A DNA stretch of 64,000 bases, taken from positions 500,001 through 564,000 of the forward strand of contig NC_090169.1 in the NCBI RefSeq assembly GCF_017916325.1. Reading direction: 5' to 3'. Made by a program: the position numbers and the translations under genes. Positions 50,080 through 60,020 of the stretch are shown here, in pieces (position 1 is the stretch's first letter; each line of letters opens with the position of its first letter). The stretch is from Leishmania martiniquensis. Its lineage: Eukaryota > Euglenozoa > Kinetoplastea > Trypanosomatida > Trypanosomatidae. The notes beneath the pieces are model-generated. The model ran no database searches. It had not been told where the DNA came from and saw only the letters and a list, made by a program, of their open reading frames with translations.

Positions 50080-51755
50080 GGCGATGCGCGAAAGGGCGGG
50101 GGGAGGGGGGCGAGAGGGGAAAAATGCCAAGAGGAATACAAAGTGAGAAGGCGACGGAGCACCGCGAGAGAAACAGCGAAGGCGAAAAGGCTGACGGAAA
50201 GAAGGGGGTGAGGAGGAGGATTGTGTAAGGCGCTGGCGATGGCAGAGAGAGGGAGAGGTGGCGAAGGTAGTGGAGGCGACGGAAGATCTATGGTGATCAC
50301 ACGAAATAGAGCACGATACAAAGACACTCGCGTGTCAACAGGAAGGTGGTGCTGCAGTCGCGCACACGTGAGTGCCGTATCCCACACGAGCACGAGGGGA
50401 GCAAGAGGGAGAGAGACAGATCGGAAAGGGGGCAGCAATTCAACACACGCAAAGCGCCGCGCGGCAGGAGACTTGCACGAAGCACGTTAGGGGAGTCTAC
50501 GCAAACGAAGGAGAGGAACAAAAGGGGGAGGGAAATGCGAGAGGCGAAGGAGTTCGATCCAATAGAGCGAAGCCGACGAGCATCACTTCCTCTCCGCGCC
50601 ATGGTGAGAACGATATATAGGCGTATGTGTGCCATGGGCGACAGCGGTGACAGCCATGTTTGACGCGCACACGGCCAGAGGAAGGAATAAAGGGATGGGA
50701 AGGGCGAGAAGGGGAAATGACGGGCAGGCATGAAGGCAGCGGCAACAGCGGCGAGACACTGGTAGCAGATGAGCTTCGAAGATGCTGTTGCAGTGACACA
50801 GAGAGATGCCCAAGGATATTTTTGGCAGAGCAGCGGGGAGGGGGGTAGGGGACAGGGGGTCGCAGACTCCATGTCGCTTTCCTTTCTCTCTCCTGCTCAC
50901 TTGCCTGAGAGCTTTTTTTGAAGCCAACTCCTGGAGCACAAGGCACCTTCGATGATGGCTGGCCGAGCCCAACGCCGTAGAGCACACCACGTCCCACGCC
51001 CTCGCCTCTGCCTCCCTCGCTTTCTGTACAGCACTCATGAGCATCGTGTTGACCTTTACTACTGCCCAGGCCCTTCCCCCCCTTCCTCCCCCGCGAGGTG
51101 CGGCAAGTGTGGGAGAGAAAGACGGATGGGCACCGACACGCATGAGATGGCAGGGACGCCTCATCGAGGCCGGCCATCACGGCCTCGGCCAGAAGTTATC
51201 CCTCGAAAAGGTGAGAGTAGCGCTTTCGCATGTGCCGTCGAGGAGTACGCCATAAAAGGGGAGGGGAGGGTGGCGATGATGTCGGTGTTGTTGGGGCTGT
51301 GAGAGGGGGGAGGGGTACGGGCTACAGGTGCACCAACGAGAAGAGGAGACAGAAAAAAAAGAAGGAAGCAGAGGCGAGCGGGCCACAGAAGAGGAGGGAC
51401 GGGCACCAGCGCCTCAGCCCGATACGCAACGGCGACACCATCCTGCTGCTACACAAATGCCGCTCTCTCTCTCCCTCTCCGCTGCTTACGCTTCGCGCGC
51501 ACGGGGGATGCAGGAGCGTCGCCACATACCACCAAAGCGCAAGCATTGGAACATAGAGCGTACAACAGAGAAAAAAAGCGATGCCATGTAGTATGCCCCA
51601 AAGAAAGAAGCGCGGTGGCAGACACGCATGCCAGATGGGCAAGGCCAGGTCCTTCCGCCTGGGCATCCGCTGGCCAGGAAGAAGTAGCAGGACGAGATGC
51701 GCTATGGCAGGGCGGCAATAGCATCCAGTGTTGAGATGAAGGAAGAGACGGCAAC
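50080..51755. other. Gene-free spacer upstream of the Arg-rich protein
   Basis: 1.7 kb. It contains purine-rich tracts (50100-50300, 50380-50560, 51250-51400) that read as pyrimidine tracts in the transcript. No frame is supported; long minus-strand frames at 50297-51180 consist of low-complexity Pro/Ser/Leu. Confidence 0.45.
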
Positions 51756-52295
51756 CCCCTTTCTCACCTCTTAGCACAGAGCGCTCACACGCAGACACGC
51801 TCTCTCGCGCGGCTGTGCACTCTACTCCGCTCCGCCCTGTCACACCAGCGCCGGCGCACGGTGCGCAGCAGCCGTGTCGACGCGCGTCACAGCCATGCCC
51901 GAGTCATTCATCCGAGCACGGCCTCTCCCTCACCCCCTGCCCACCCACTCACCTCGCAGGTCGCCTCACAGCAGCTCCTCCCATCATCCCGGTCGATACG
52001 CGGTGCATCCCTCACGGCGGCTCAGGCTCTCCATCACCTGTAGACGGAGTCGGGGCGGGGGGGGGCGGGATGCGCTAGAGCCACGGTGGCGCCTTGCTCA
52101 CATCATGCATGGTAAGAGCGTCCTCAGCGTCGCACGTTGCTGCAACGCAGCGCCACCCGAGACCTGGCCGCCGGCACCCGTAGCCATACGCCGCTCAGAC
52201 CTCCCCTACGTTGCGGGCGCATAGCCCTGCCCCTACCAGAGGCCGATCGGCCGTCACGAGAAAAGGGGTGGGGAGGGGGTGAGGGTGGCTTGGCT
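51756..52295. repeat. 540-bp direct repeat, left copy (SIDER-like candidate)
   Basis: Identical to 57478-58017 over 540 bases with no indel (constant offset 5,722), and in the same orientation. Size, intergenic location and complex non-coding sequence fit the short degenerate retroposons (SIDERs) of Leishmania, but I could not align it to a consensus. The boundaries are sharp: GTGAGAAAGGGG at one end and AGCCAAGCCACCC at the other, read on the minus strand. No poly-A tail or target-site duplication was seen. Confidence 0.85.
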
Positions 52296-54114
52296 GTCAG
52301 TTGGCCCCCCCAGACGTCGCCAGATGATTCCCTCGAGCCATGCGCGCCGTTGACCGGTCAGTGTCAGAGGGGCTCATGCGACTTCTGTTGGAGCGCTGTG
52401 AGCCTCTTTTTTGGTATAGCAAGGGCTGCGCCCAGTGGTGGCGCTCTGGGCCGCGGATGCACAGCGGCGTGCTGTTGCCGTGCATCAGTATGGGCTGTGA
52501 GGCTCTCAGAGTGAAATTTTCGGGTCCGGGGGTGGTGCCTTAGTGAACTATGCGGGGTACCGCTTCACTTTCACCCGCCGTGAGCGGTTGGCGAGGCGTG
52601 CGAAGGTCACCTTTGGGAACACGGGGAGGGAGGCGGCGGGGTGCTGTACTGACTTCTGCTGATACATCCCTCACCGGTGCGCTGGCCTTCTGCTCTGCCA
52701 AACTGAAAACAGTCGGTCGTCATGTCTCCTTGCCGGTTTCGGCATAGCGAAGGGAGGGAGAGCGGAGGGAGGAGGGTGACGGTGTAGCCGTAGCACGTGC
52801 CCGTGATCGAAGAGTTCGCGGGGGTGAGGGCTTCGCAAGACGCCAGCTCTCCATTGAGGTTGATTCTGCGGGGCGATTTGAGGATCGTGTTGTTGCGGCA
52901 ACGCCATGCACGTGGCGTTGCACACAGAGTTCCCCCTCCACAGCTGCCTCCGACTGGACCTGTTTCGGCGCCCGCTACGGTCGCGAAGCGGCATTACCAA
53001 ACGGAACGGCTCTCCTGGTGATCTTCGCAATGCAGTGTGCTGCTCATCTTAGTGTAGCAGCAGGTAGTAGCGAGCGTGTGGTGATTTAGTAGTGGGTAGA
53101 GCTGCGAGTGCGACGCGCCCTTCCTTCCCCTTCCTGGCGCTATTTCGGATTGTCGTGGTGGTGTGGGTCAGCGCAGCAGCCTGGAGCCCGTTCTTCTCCT
53201 TTTCCTTGTCGTTGAGGAGGCTCAGTTTCGGCGGCCCGATTGGATCATCATGGCGCAATACAGCTTCCAGTTCACCGTCTGGATAGCGTAAAGCTTCGTG
53301 ACACTCGTCCCCGGCAGCCATGGGGCGCTCGGCGCTGCGAGGAGAGAGCCACGCCCCCCCCCCCCACCACTACCGATGGAGCAGTCGAGGTGCCGGCATA
53401 GCTGACACATGCCAAATTCTTATTCCCCTTCGCAACTGGAAAAGGCCCGCAGAATGAGGCCCTAACGCGGTCGAGCCGTCCGCTCGAATCACACATCGGC
53501 AAGCGCCGGTCGGCGTTCATCTCAGTAGCCTCAGAGGACCGGGGGCGGTGCCACCGGGTTTCCAGTCCAGTACCTCTCGTACCACCGGTTCACGCTGAGG
53601 TGTGCAGTCGGGGGTGGGCTGGATCTGCCTTGTTGGGTCCTTGAAGCAAGGCTAGGCCGTCACCACCGCTACTTCGTTGACGAGCATGGAAGGGGAGGGA
53701 GGTGAAAGGCAGACGACCGTAGATACTTCCTGCCATCTGAGCATGAAGACACTGCCGCTGCGCTTCCTTTTCCCTGCTACCTCGGAGAGCTGAACGCCCG
53801 GGGGGCGCAAGGCATGTTGAACGCCGGCGTGTGCGTGCGTGTATGTATGTGGGGATGGGAAAGGCGTGAAAGGTCCCGTAAACGAGGCGACACGACGGGG
53901 TAAACAAAAGAAAGCCGATGCCCACGCGACACCCGCACCTAACGACCTCCAGACACACGAGGGTAAGAGCGTCGTCGTCTCCGCTACTCCGTTGCGCCAA
54001 CAACATGAGAAGCAACCACAATCATTGCCTTTTCACACACAGATTCGCTCACCCCCTCCCCTTCCTCCATACAGACACGCACTATGGGCACGAAAGCAGA
54101 CGGCATTACCTGCT
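52296..54114. other. Spacer with possible decayed coding or retroposon sequence
   Basis: 1.8 kb downstream of the coiled-coil gene. Minus-strand frames near 53520-53350 and 53321-53100 look locally codon-like (for example ELEAVLRHDDPIGPPKLSLL) but are short, frame-broken and interrupted by a C run at 53358-53368. They may be the relic of a gene or of an ingi/DIRE-type retroposon. Not assignable by eye. Confidence 0.35.
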
Positions 54115-56022
54115 TCAATTCAGGCGCAGCGGCGCCTCACATATTTCGCATTGGCGGTTGCCGTAGCGCTGCTCAAACGTGCATGCGGGGCACTGCACGA
54201 TGGTCTCACGATGACGGCCCCACTCATCACCGACAGTGGGCGCCGCGGAAGCCGCCGGCGCGTCTGGCGTGTAAGGAGGACAGTGGAAGAGGTGATTATA
54301 CGGATCTGCGTGCGTGTTGGTCATTGCAGATGCACCCTGTGAATAGCGCGACGGTGAGTGGGACCACAGGTCTCCGGTGAAGTGCGGCTGCGTATGTTGC
54401 GGCTGTCGTTGATGGGGCTGTTGCGGGTAAGGAAAGACAGCGGTATGCGGCTGGGATGGAGGCATCCGATCGGGAGATCCTGGGGTGTAAGCTGCTGGAG
54501 GTTGCATCGCGGGGTGGACCACGGTCGCCCCGCTCAGCGCGCCACCGCCCGTGTTCAACCCAAAAGGGCTCATGGGCGCTTGGCCTTCTTCGGGCATCGC
54601 GCCGCTGGTGGGTGCCCCAGTGGCCGTTGCGGGTTCACCCTCAGCTGCTGCGGGTTCACCCATACCGCCACCGCCGCTGGTGCGCTCCCGCTGGAAACCC
54701 TCCATTGCCAGTTGCTGCAGCTGCTTCATGAGGGATGCGTTCTCGTTGCTCACCCGCTTCAGCGCCTGTGCCAATGCGCGCTCCTTCTCCTCTGACGCGA
54801 TGTCCTTGATAAGCAGCAGCGTGCGGTTCTCCTGGTCTGCCTCCTCCTGGTAGTCGAGCATCTCCTGCAGCAGCACTTCGATATCTCTCTTGCTAAGCTC
54901 CTCATTCGACAGAAGCTCCGCCACACGGCGCTGCATCACGGTGCGGGCCTCGTTGTGGCGACTGCGCACGTCGACCCGCTCCTTCATCACTGAAACCTCG
55001 TGCGTTGTCATGCCCTTTGTCTTCATTGCCGCCTCGCTCTCTTGCTGCATCAGCGCCATGCGAGAGAGAAGGGAGGCGTTCTGCTCTACCTGTTCGCGCA
55101 ACCGCCGCTCCACCCCCTCAGTCGCCTGCCTCACCGCCTTCTCCACGTGCGCCTTGACCTCTGGAGAACACAAATCGATGCACTGGGTCGCCGCGGTCAC
55201 GGCAGCTTGCTGCTGCAACTGATCCTGCTGCTTTCGAACGAGGTCCGCGTTTGCCTCGCGAAGTTGGGAGCACTCCCTCACAAGAACTTCCATCTTGGCT
55301 TGAAGGTTCACCACCTGTCGCTGCGTGTTGGCCTCGCGCTCGCGACAGTTCTCGATTTCCTGCTCCTGTTGGCTTGCCTGCCTTCCCCGAACGCGAGACT
55401 TGGCCGCCGCTTCTTCCTTCATCGACATCAGCTGCTCTTGAGCCTCCTTCAACTGGCTCTGCACCTCTGCGACCTCCTGCTCAGATGCCTGCCGGCACGT
55501 CTCCAGTTCCGCGTTCGCCTGCTTCAGCTGCGCCAGCAGGCGCTCCGACTCGGCAGCCTGCAAGCTGCTCTGAGTTGCTGCCGCAGATGCCGCGGCGGCC
55601 TTCGCGGTCGCCTCCTTCACTGCTTCCTCGCTCTGCTTCAACTGCGCTGAGAGCTGCGCGATACGAGTCTCTTTTTCGCGCGTGGACCCCTTCATTTCCG
55701 CCAGCTCCGTGCGCTGCGTTTGCACCTGAGTGAGAAGCTCATGCAGCGATTGGTCAATGTTCGAGAAGCGGTCGTTTGAGGTGCGGTGAAGAGCAAGCTG
55801 GCTCTCCTTCTCGGCAAGCTGTGTGCGAAGCTTATCCACCTCGCCCTTCAGAGCGTCGTTCTCGCATCGAAGCTCGTCTACCTTTAGGAGCCTAGTGCTC
55901 TCGAGCTTTTCACGCAGTGCCTCTATTTCGATCTTGAGCGACTCGTTTTCGTAGACTACCTGCGAGATGAGTGCCCCGTCACCCGCGTCGCGGTTCAGAA
56001 TCGAGTTCGTCGGTGTTTCCAT
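54115..56022 (-). CDS. Coiled-coil protein with C-terminal RanBP2-type zinc finger
   Basis: 635 aa from the ATG at 56022. Residues ~20-440 are almost continuous heptads (YENESLKIEIEALREKLE, then long Glu/Gln/Arg/Leu runs), predicting a long parallel coiled coil. A Pro/Gly/Gln/His-rich flexible region follows (about 450-600). The last 30 residues form a C4 finger with Cys 611, 614, 625 and 628: CPAC, ten residues, CEIC, resembling RanBP2/NZF fingers that bind ubiquitin or RNA. The combination suggests a scaffold or adaptor, perhaps ubiquitin-linked, but the family is not recognised. The gene is the only complete one inside the 5.7-kb interval set by the perfect 540-bp direct repeats, which could mediate its amplification or loss. 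Confidence 0.88.
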   Translation of the reverse strand: METPTNSILNRDAGDGALISQVVYENESLKIEIEALREKLESTRLLKVDELRCENDALKGEVDKLRTQLAEKESQLALHRTSNDRFSNIDQSLHELLTQVQTQRTELAEMKGSTREKETRIAQLSAQLKQSEEAVKEATAKAAAASAAATQSSLQAAESERLLAQLKQANAELETCRQASEQEVAEVQSQLKEAQEQLMSMKEEAAAKSRVRGRQASQQEQEIENCREREANTQRQVVNLQAKMEVLVRECSQLREANADLVRKQQDQLQQQAAVTAATQCIDLCSPEVKAHVEKAVRQATEGVERRLREQVEQNASLLSRMALMQQESEAAMKTKGMTTHEVSVMKERVDVRSRHNEARTVMQRRVAELLSNEELSKRDIEVLLQEMLDYQEEADQENRTLLLIKDIASEEKERALAQALKRVSNENASLMKQLQQLAMEGFQRERTSGGGGMGEPAAAEGEPATATGAPTSGAMPEEGQAPMSPFGLNTGGGALSGATVVHPAMQPPAAYTPGSPDRMPPSQPHTAVFPYPQQPHQRQPQHTQPHFTGDLWSHSPSRYSQGASAMTNTHADPYNHLFHCPPYTPDAPAASAAPTVGDEWGRHRETIVQCPACTFEQRYGNRQCEICEAPLRLN

Positions 56023-57477
56023 GGCTGCGTTAGCCGCTCACACGCTCAGCTGCTTGTGCGGTTGATGATATCCGTCTACGACGGGGGAAGGGTGTGCGTG
56101 GGAGAGCGCTCTCGACACCGATCGTGCGCGCGCCTCTCCTTTTCAGCGTGCAAGTAGCTCTGGCGGCAGCGCTGGGTTGAGAAGGGGAAGCGGGAAGGGG
56201 GAGGGGGGATGTGATGTGATGGGATGTGAGGTGAGGTGCTGTGCTGTGGCGTGGTGTTTGCAGTTTCTCACTACCAAAGAGGGGAGCACAAGCAGACGTG
56301 TGTGTTTGGGAGGGAGGAAGGGAAAGAGGGAAAGAGGGGAAGAGAGGTCCGTACAAAAAGCAAAGCAGAGTGAGAGAGATGGCCGAAGGGGAGAACAGTT
56401 ACTGAGCTCACCGTCACAGTCGGGCAATGCTCCGGTGCAATGATGGGCAATATGTGTATGTGTGTGTGTGGAGGGTGGCGCTGAAGAGTACCGTTTCTGC
56501 CCGAGGTTGATATGCACTGCTTTCTACGGAGGAGCAGAAGCAACTTGTGGCGGAGTATGCGCGGAGGAAGGCAATGGAGGGAAGGGAGGGCGACTTCGGT
56601 GGACGGTCACGAGCTGGTACGCCTGGGAAGATCCCTCCACGGCGAGGAGAAGACCTCTTCGCGTGTGCAACGCGCGCGTGGAGAAGGGAGTGGCGCGACG
56701 GTTCGAAAGAGAAAGAAGGCCGAGGAGGGCAGTACGACAGGAATGCGAGGTAGCCACGCGTCGAGCGCGCCAAGCGCCTCCCCCCCACAACCGCTGCACA
56801 CCGATGGATATACAGACCGAGCGAAGCGTTCTTTTGGGGCGCTTTTTTTTCTTTAGCCGCTGGTACGCCCGTCGAAGCGGTGGAGCACGGGCAAGAGTCC
56901 GGGCTGACAGCAAAGCAAGAGAAGAGGAGTGCTTCAAGTCACAGCAGGGTGCTGCATGAGGAAGGTGGAGGGACGAAAGGCGTGGGGGCAGCGGCAGTGG
57001 AAGCGGCAGCAGGGGGTGTCCATCGACAGGACCCCGCAGCAGGAAGCATTGTAGGACGCCAAGAGAGCATGGGAGAAGGAGGGAGGGTGAGGAAGCCGTG
57101 CACCCCATCCGAGAGGAACGCGCTACTCTGCCGTCCGAACTCGTCCTTTGAAAGACGTTCGCTCTGTCCCTCCGCGAAGGCGAGGCGGAGCAGCCCGACT
57201 CGGCCCGCCTCTGAAACGGAAACAAAGAGAGAGAGGATATGAAAGGGAGCGACAGCGTTCGCTCGTGAAGAGAGGGGAAGCGCTGCCTTACGCTTTTTTC
57301 TTCAGTTCGTTCATCGACGATACCGCACAGCATCGAAGAATCTCCCCATCCTGCGGCAGGCAGGCGGGCGTTCGCCTGGCTTCGCCACGACTCGCTGGAG
57401 AGCTTCTCCTTTGGTTCGTTTCCTTTCTTCTTGGGATTGCTGCACGCTGTAAGCGGTTCGGACGAAACACAAGTTTA
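56023..57477. other. Intergenic spacer upstream of coiled-coil gene
   Basis: About 1.45 kb, mainly purine-rich on the plus strand (56180-56390, 57050-57280), i.e. pyrimidine tracts in the transcript. No supported gene. Confidence 0.5.
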
Positions 57478-58017
57478 CCCCTTTCTCACCTCTTAGCACA
57501 GAGCGCTCACACGCAGACACGCTCTCTCGCGCGGCTGTGCACTCTACTCCGCTCCGCCCTGTCACACCAGCGCCGGCGCACGGTGCGCAGCAGCCGTGTC
57601 GACGCGCGTCACAGCCATGCCCGAGTCATTCATCCGAGCACGGCCTCTCCCTCACCCCCTGCCCACCCACTCACCTCGCAGGTCGCCTCACAGCAGCTCC
57701 TCCCATCATCCCGGTCGATACGCGGTGCATCCCTCACGGCGGCTCAGGCTCTCCATCACCTGTAGACGGAGTCGGGGCGGGGGGGGGCGGGATGCGCTAG
57801 AGCCACGGTGGCGCCTTGCTCACATCATGCATGGTAAGAGCGTCCTCAGCGTCGCACGTTGCTGCAACGCAGCGCCACCCGAGACCTGGCCGCCGGCACC
57901 CGTAGCCATACGCCGCTCAGACCTCCCCTACGTTGCGGGCGCATAGCCCTGCCCCTACCAGAGGCCGATCGGCCGTCACGAGAAAAGGGGTGGGGAGGGG
58001 GTGAGGGTGGCTTGGCT
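57478..58017. repeat. 540-bp direct repeat, right copy (SIDER-like candidate)
   Basis: Perfect copy of 51756-52295. Its right end (58017) lies inside the small one-TM ORF at 57917-58195 and supplies that ORF's C-terminal ~33 codons and stop. Confidence 0.85.
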
Positions 58018-58195
58018 TCCCGACATACAAGTAGCGGGGTGCTGTCTCCTTGAGATACCGCAGGCGCAATGCGGTGTGCCACCGTTTCCGTCGTCGAAGG
58101 CGGCTAAAGAGAGCGGTGACGGAAAAAAGTAAGAGGGGCCCAATCAGCACGAGCAGGGAAGCGATGACAACACCCAATGCACACTGATCGACCAT
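57917..58195 (-). CDS. Candidate small single-pass membrane protein, C-terminus supplied by repeat
   Basis: 92 aa from the ATG at 58195. It has a hydrophobic helix (residues ~6-30, GVVIASLLVLIGPLLLFSV), then a basic stop-transfer segment (SRLRRRKRWHTALRLRYLKE). Just upstream on the minus strand is a long C/T tract with CAG (about 58210-58262), the right place for a splice acceptor. After residue ~59 (LYVGKP) the frame enters the 540-bp repeat and ends there, so the last third is probably not ancestral: either repeat insertion truncated a longer protein or the ORF is chance. An in-frame ATG at 58324 would add 43 residues that contain the pyrimidine tract. No family recognised. Confidence 0.4.
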   Translation of the reverse strand: MVDQCALGVVIASLLVLIGPLLLFSVTALFSRLRRRKRWHTALRLRYLKETAPRYLYVGKPSHPHPLPTPFLVTADRPLVGAGLCARNVGEV

Positions 58196-58732
58196 CGCCC
58201 ATCTCACCGAGAAGGCGAAGTACTCAAAGGTGGAGGAGGGGAGGGGAGGAGGAAGAGGCTGAGAAAGAGTGAAAGAGAGACGCACCGTCGAGTATGCCCA
58301 CACGACGGGTACAACACGGCGCATGAATGCACGCAAAGAAGAATCGAAGATGGGATGCCTTTCAACCGTTGTCCGATCCCGGCAGAGGGAGGGGGTTGGG
58401 GTGGTAAGCGACTGGTATAGTCGAAGAAGAACAGAGGTAGATTCAAAGCTGGTTGACAAGAGAGAGTCGGCGGGCGATTGGTGACCTGCCGCTATGCACA
58501 TCGTATGAGAGAGGGTGAGGAGGCATGCAGGCAAAGAAAAAAAAGAAATAAACGAGAGAACAGTATCCTAAGAGCGCGTAAAGCGCCCTCCCGCACCGTG
58601 ATGCGTGACGCAGAGGGTGTGCGGGTACGGAGCTGGAGGGGTTCCGAATGCGCATACCGCTGTGAGACGCAAAGGTCAAGAGACGAATGAGAGTAGGGCT
58701 GCGCGTGAGGAGGCTTATAGCGTCAGTGCACC
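58196..58732. other. Intergenic spacer downstream of type I membrane protein gene
   Basis: Holds the pyrimidine tract preceding the small ORF (58210-58262) and otherwise unremarkable spacer, probably the 3'UTR of the next gene. Confidence 0.45.
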
Positions 58733-59545
58733 TCATCCTTGTGCCCCTGACTCGGCTGCTGCTGCTGCTTGAGAGCGACGCCAGTCCGGCTGCACGCGCC
58801 GCCCGCGCGTCTCGCCATCCTCGCCTACAAAGCCGAGCCCGTCTTCGTTGCCGACGTCAGCAACCCAGGGGGAGTTGTCCTGGGGCGACGACGCAGACGC
58901 AGCTCCCGTACCGGAAAAGGCTTCGGGAGAAGCGGTGGCGTTCGTGAAGTCAGCGGTGGCATGCCCGCGGAAGAGGTTCGGCGGAAGCGGCCGCGAAGGC
59001 GGGCAGCTCACTGCCGGCCCCCGTCGCGGCATAAACGATGTCTTTGGCGCCGCGTAACCGTCGCACCACCACCTGCCCTGACACCTTACCATGTACGCGG
59101 CGCCGAAGATGCATACGACAGAGAAAATGCCCAGTACGATGAAGCAGCCGATCATCCATGGCGAGCAGCACTCACAGGAGCCGATGTCGCGCCCCCAGGG
59201 GTCGTGCCTCGCCTTGCATTTGGTGGCGACTCCGCACCTGCAATGATACTGAGCCGGCGCACTTTCCGCACAAAAGTACTCTCCATTCAGATAGAAGGTG
59301 CCGGAGGTGAGGAGTCTCAGATTGACGCCGTAGTCGCGGAGGTCCTGCAGCTGCGAGCACTGCCGCCCCTCAGCAGCAAGGGCGAAAAGCAGACGAGGGT
59401 GGCAGTGCGTATTGGCAATGGGGTCGCCTTGAAGGCTATGCGCGGGTCCAGAGGGAGGCAGACAAAGACTAAGAAGGAAGAGAAGGGCCACGGCGGTGAG
59501 GGCGCGGCGGCACCGCCACGCGGTGCGCACTAGGTCGGCGGACAT
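58733..59545 (-). CDS. Type I membrane protein with Cys-rich ectodomain, unknown
   Basis: 270 aa from the ATG at 59545. A signal peptide is clear (basic MSADLVRTAWRCRR, then a hydrophobic core 15-30, likely cleavage near the AHS at 36-37). The ectodomain (about 37-129) has nine cysteines (48, 63, 92, 102, 104, 110, 124, 126, 127), suggesting disulfide bonding. A single helix follows at 130-153 (MIGCFIVLGIFSVVCIFGAA), then a ~115-residue cytoplasmic tail rich in Pro, Gly and Ser. The layout is that of a surface or endomembrane receptor-like protein; no family is recognised. The frame is open 106 codons upstream but that part lacks features of a protein, and the signal peptide fixes the start. 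Confidence 0.85.
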   Translation of the reverse strand: MSADLVRTAWRCRRALTAVALLFLLSLCLPPSGPAHSLQGDPIANTHCHPRLLFALAAEGRQCSQLQDLRDYGVNLRLLTSGTFYLNGEYFCAESAPAQYHCRCGVATKCKARHDPWGRDIGSCECCSPWMIGCFIVLGIFSVVCIFGAAYMVRCQGRWWCDGYAAPKTSFMPRRGPAVSCPPSRPLPPNLFRGHATADFTNATASPEAFSGTGAASASSPQDNSPWVADVGNEDGLGFVGEDGETRGRRVQPDWRRSQAAAAAESGAQG

Positions 59546-60020
59546 GTCCCCTGCTTTAGCACCTGTATTTGCTCCTACGCGTGTGCCTGCGTACACTGTA
59601 GGCGCTCGTACGGCCGCTAAAATGGCACCGTTTGCATGGAAAAGGTAGACAGAGAAAGAGAGGGGGGGGAGTGGGGCGGTCAGACGAGACGGGACGAAGG
59701 GTGAGGGAAAGAGGGGCCACGGTGGTGGGCTCCACGGGTGTTGTGCGTGGCACCCCAAGTCAGAGAGAGAGAGAGGATAGCACGTCAGCCCCATCTTCGG
59801 GAAAAAGGGGCACCTGCACATGAATGAGGTGTCTGGCGCTTGTTGAGATCCCCTTGCGCGCAAGTCTTCAGTTATGGGGACAAAAACGTCGTGGAAGTCT
59901 CACGAGCACGTGCTTAAAAAAAGGGAGGGGCCGGGGGAACACACCTCGACACATCCGCACGCCTCTGTGCATACGCCCATATGGTTCACCCCGACGCCCT
60001 CAGAGGAGCAGCGGACAAAT
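59546..60020. other. Short intergenic spacer
   Basis: 475 bases. Purine-rich on the plus strand at 59640-59780 (pyrimidine tract in the transcript, the probable splice region of the type I membrane protein gene). No gene. Confidence 0.5.
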
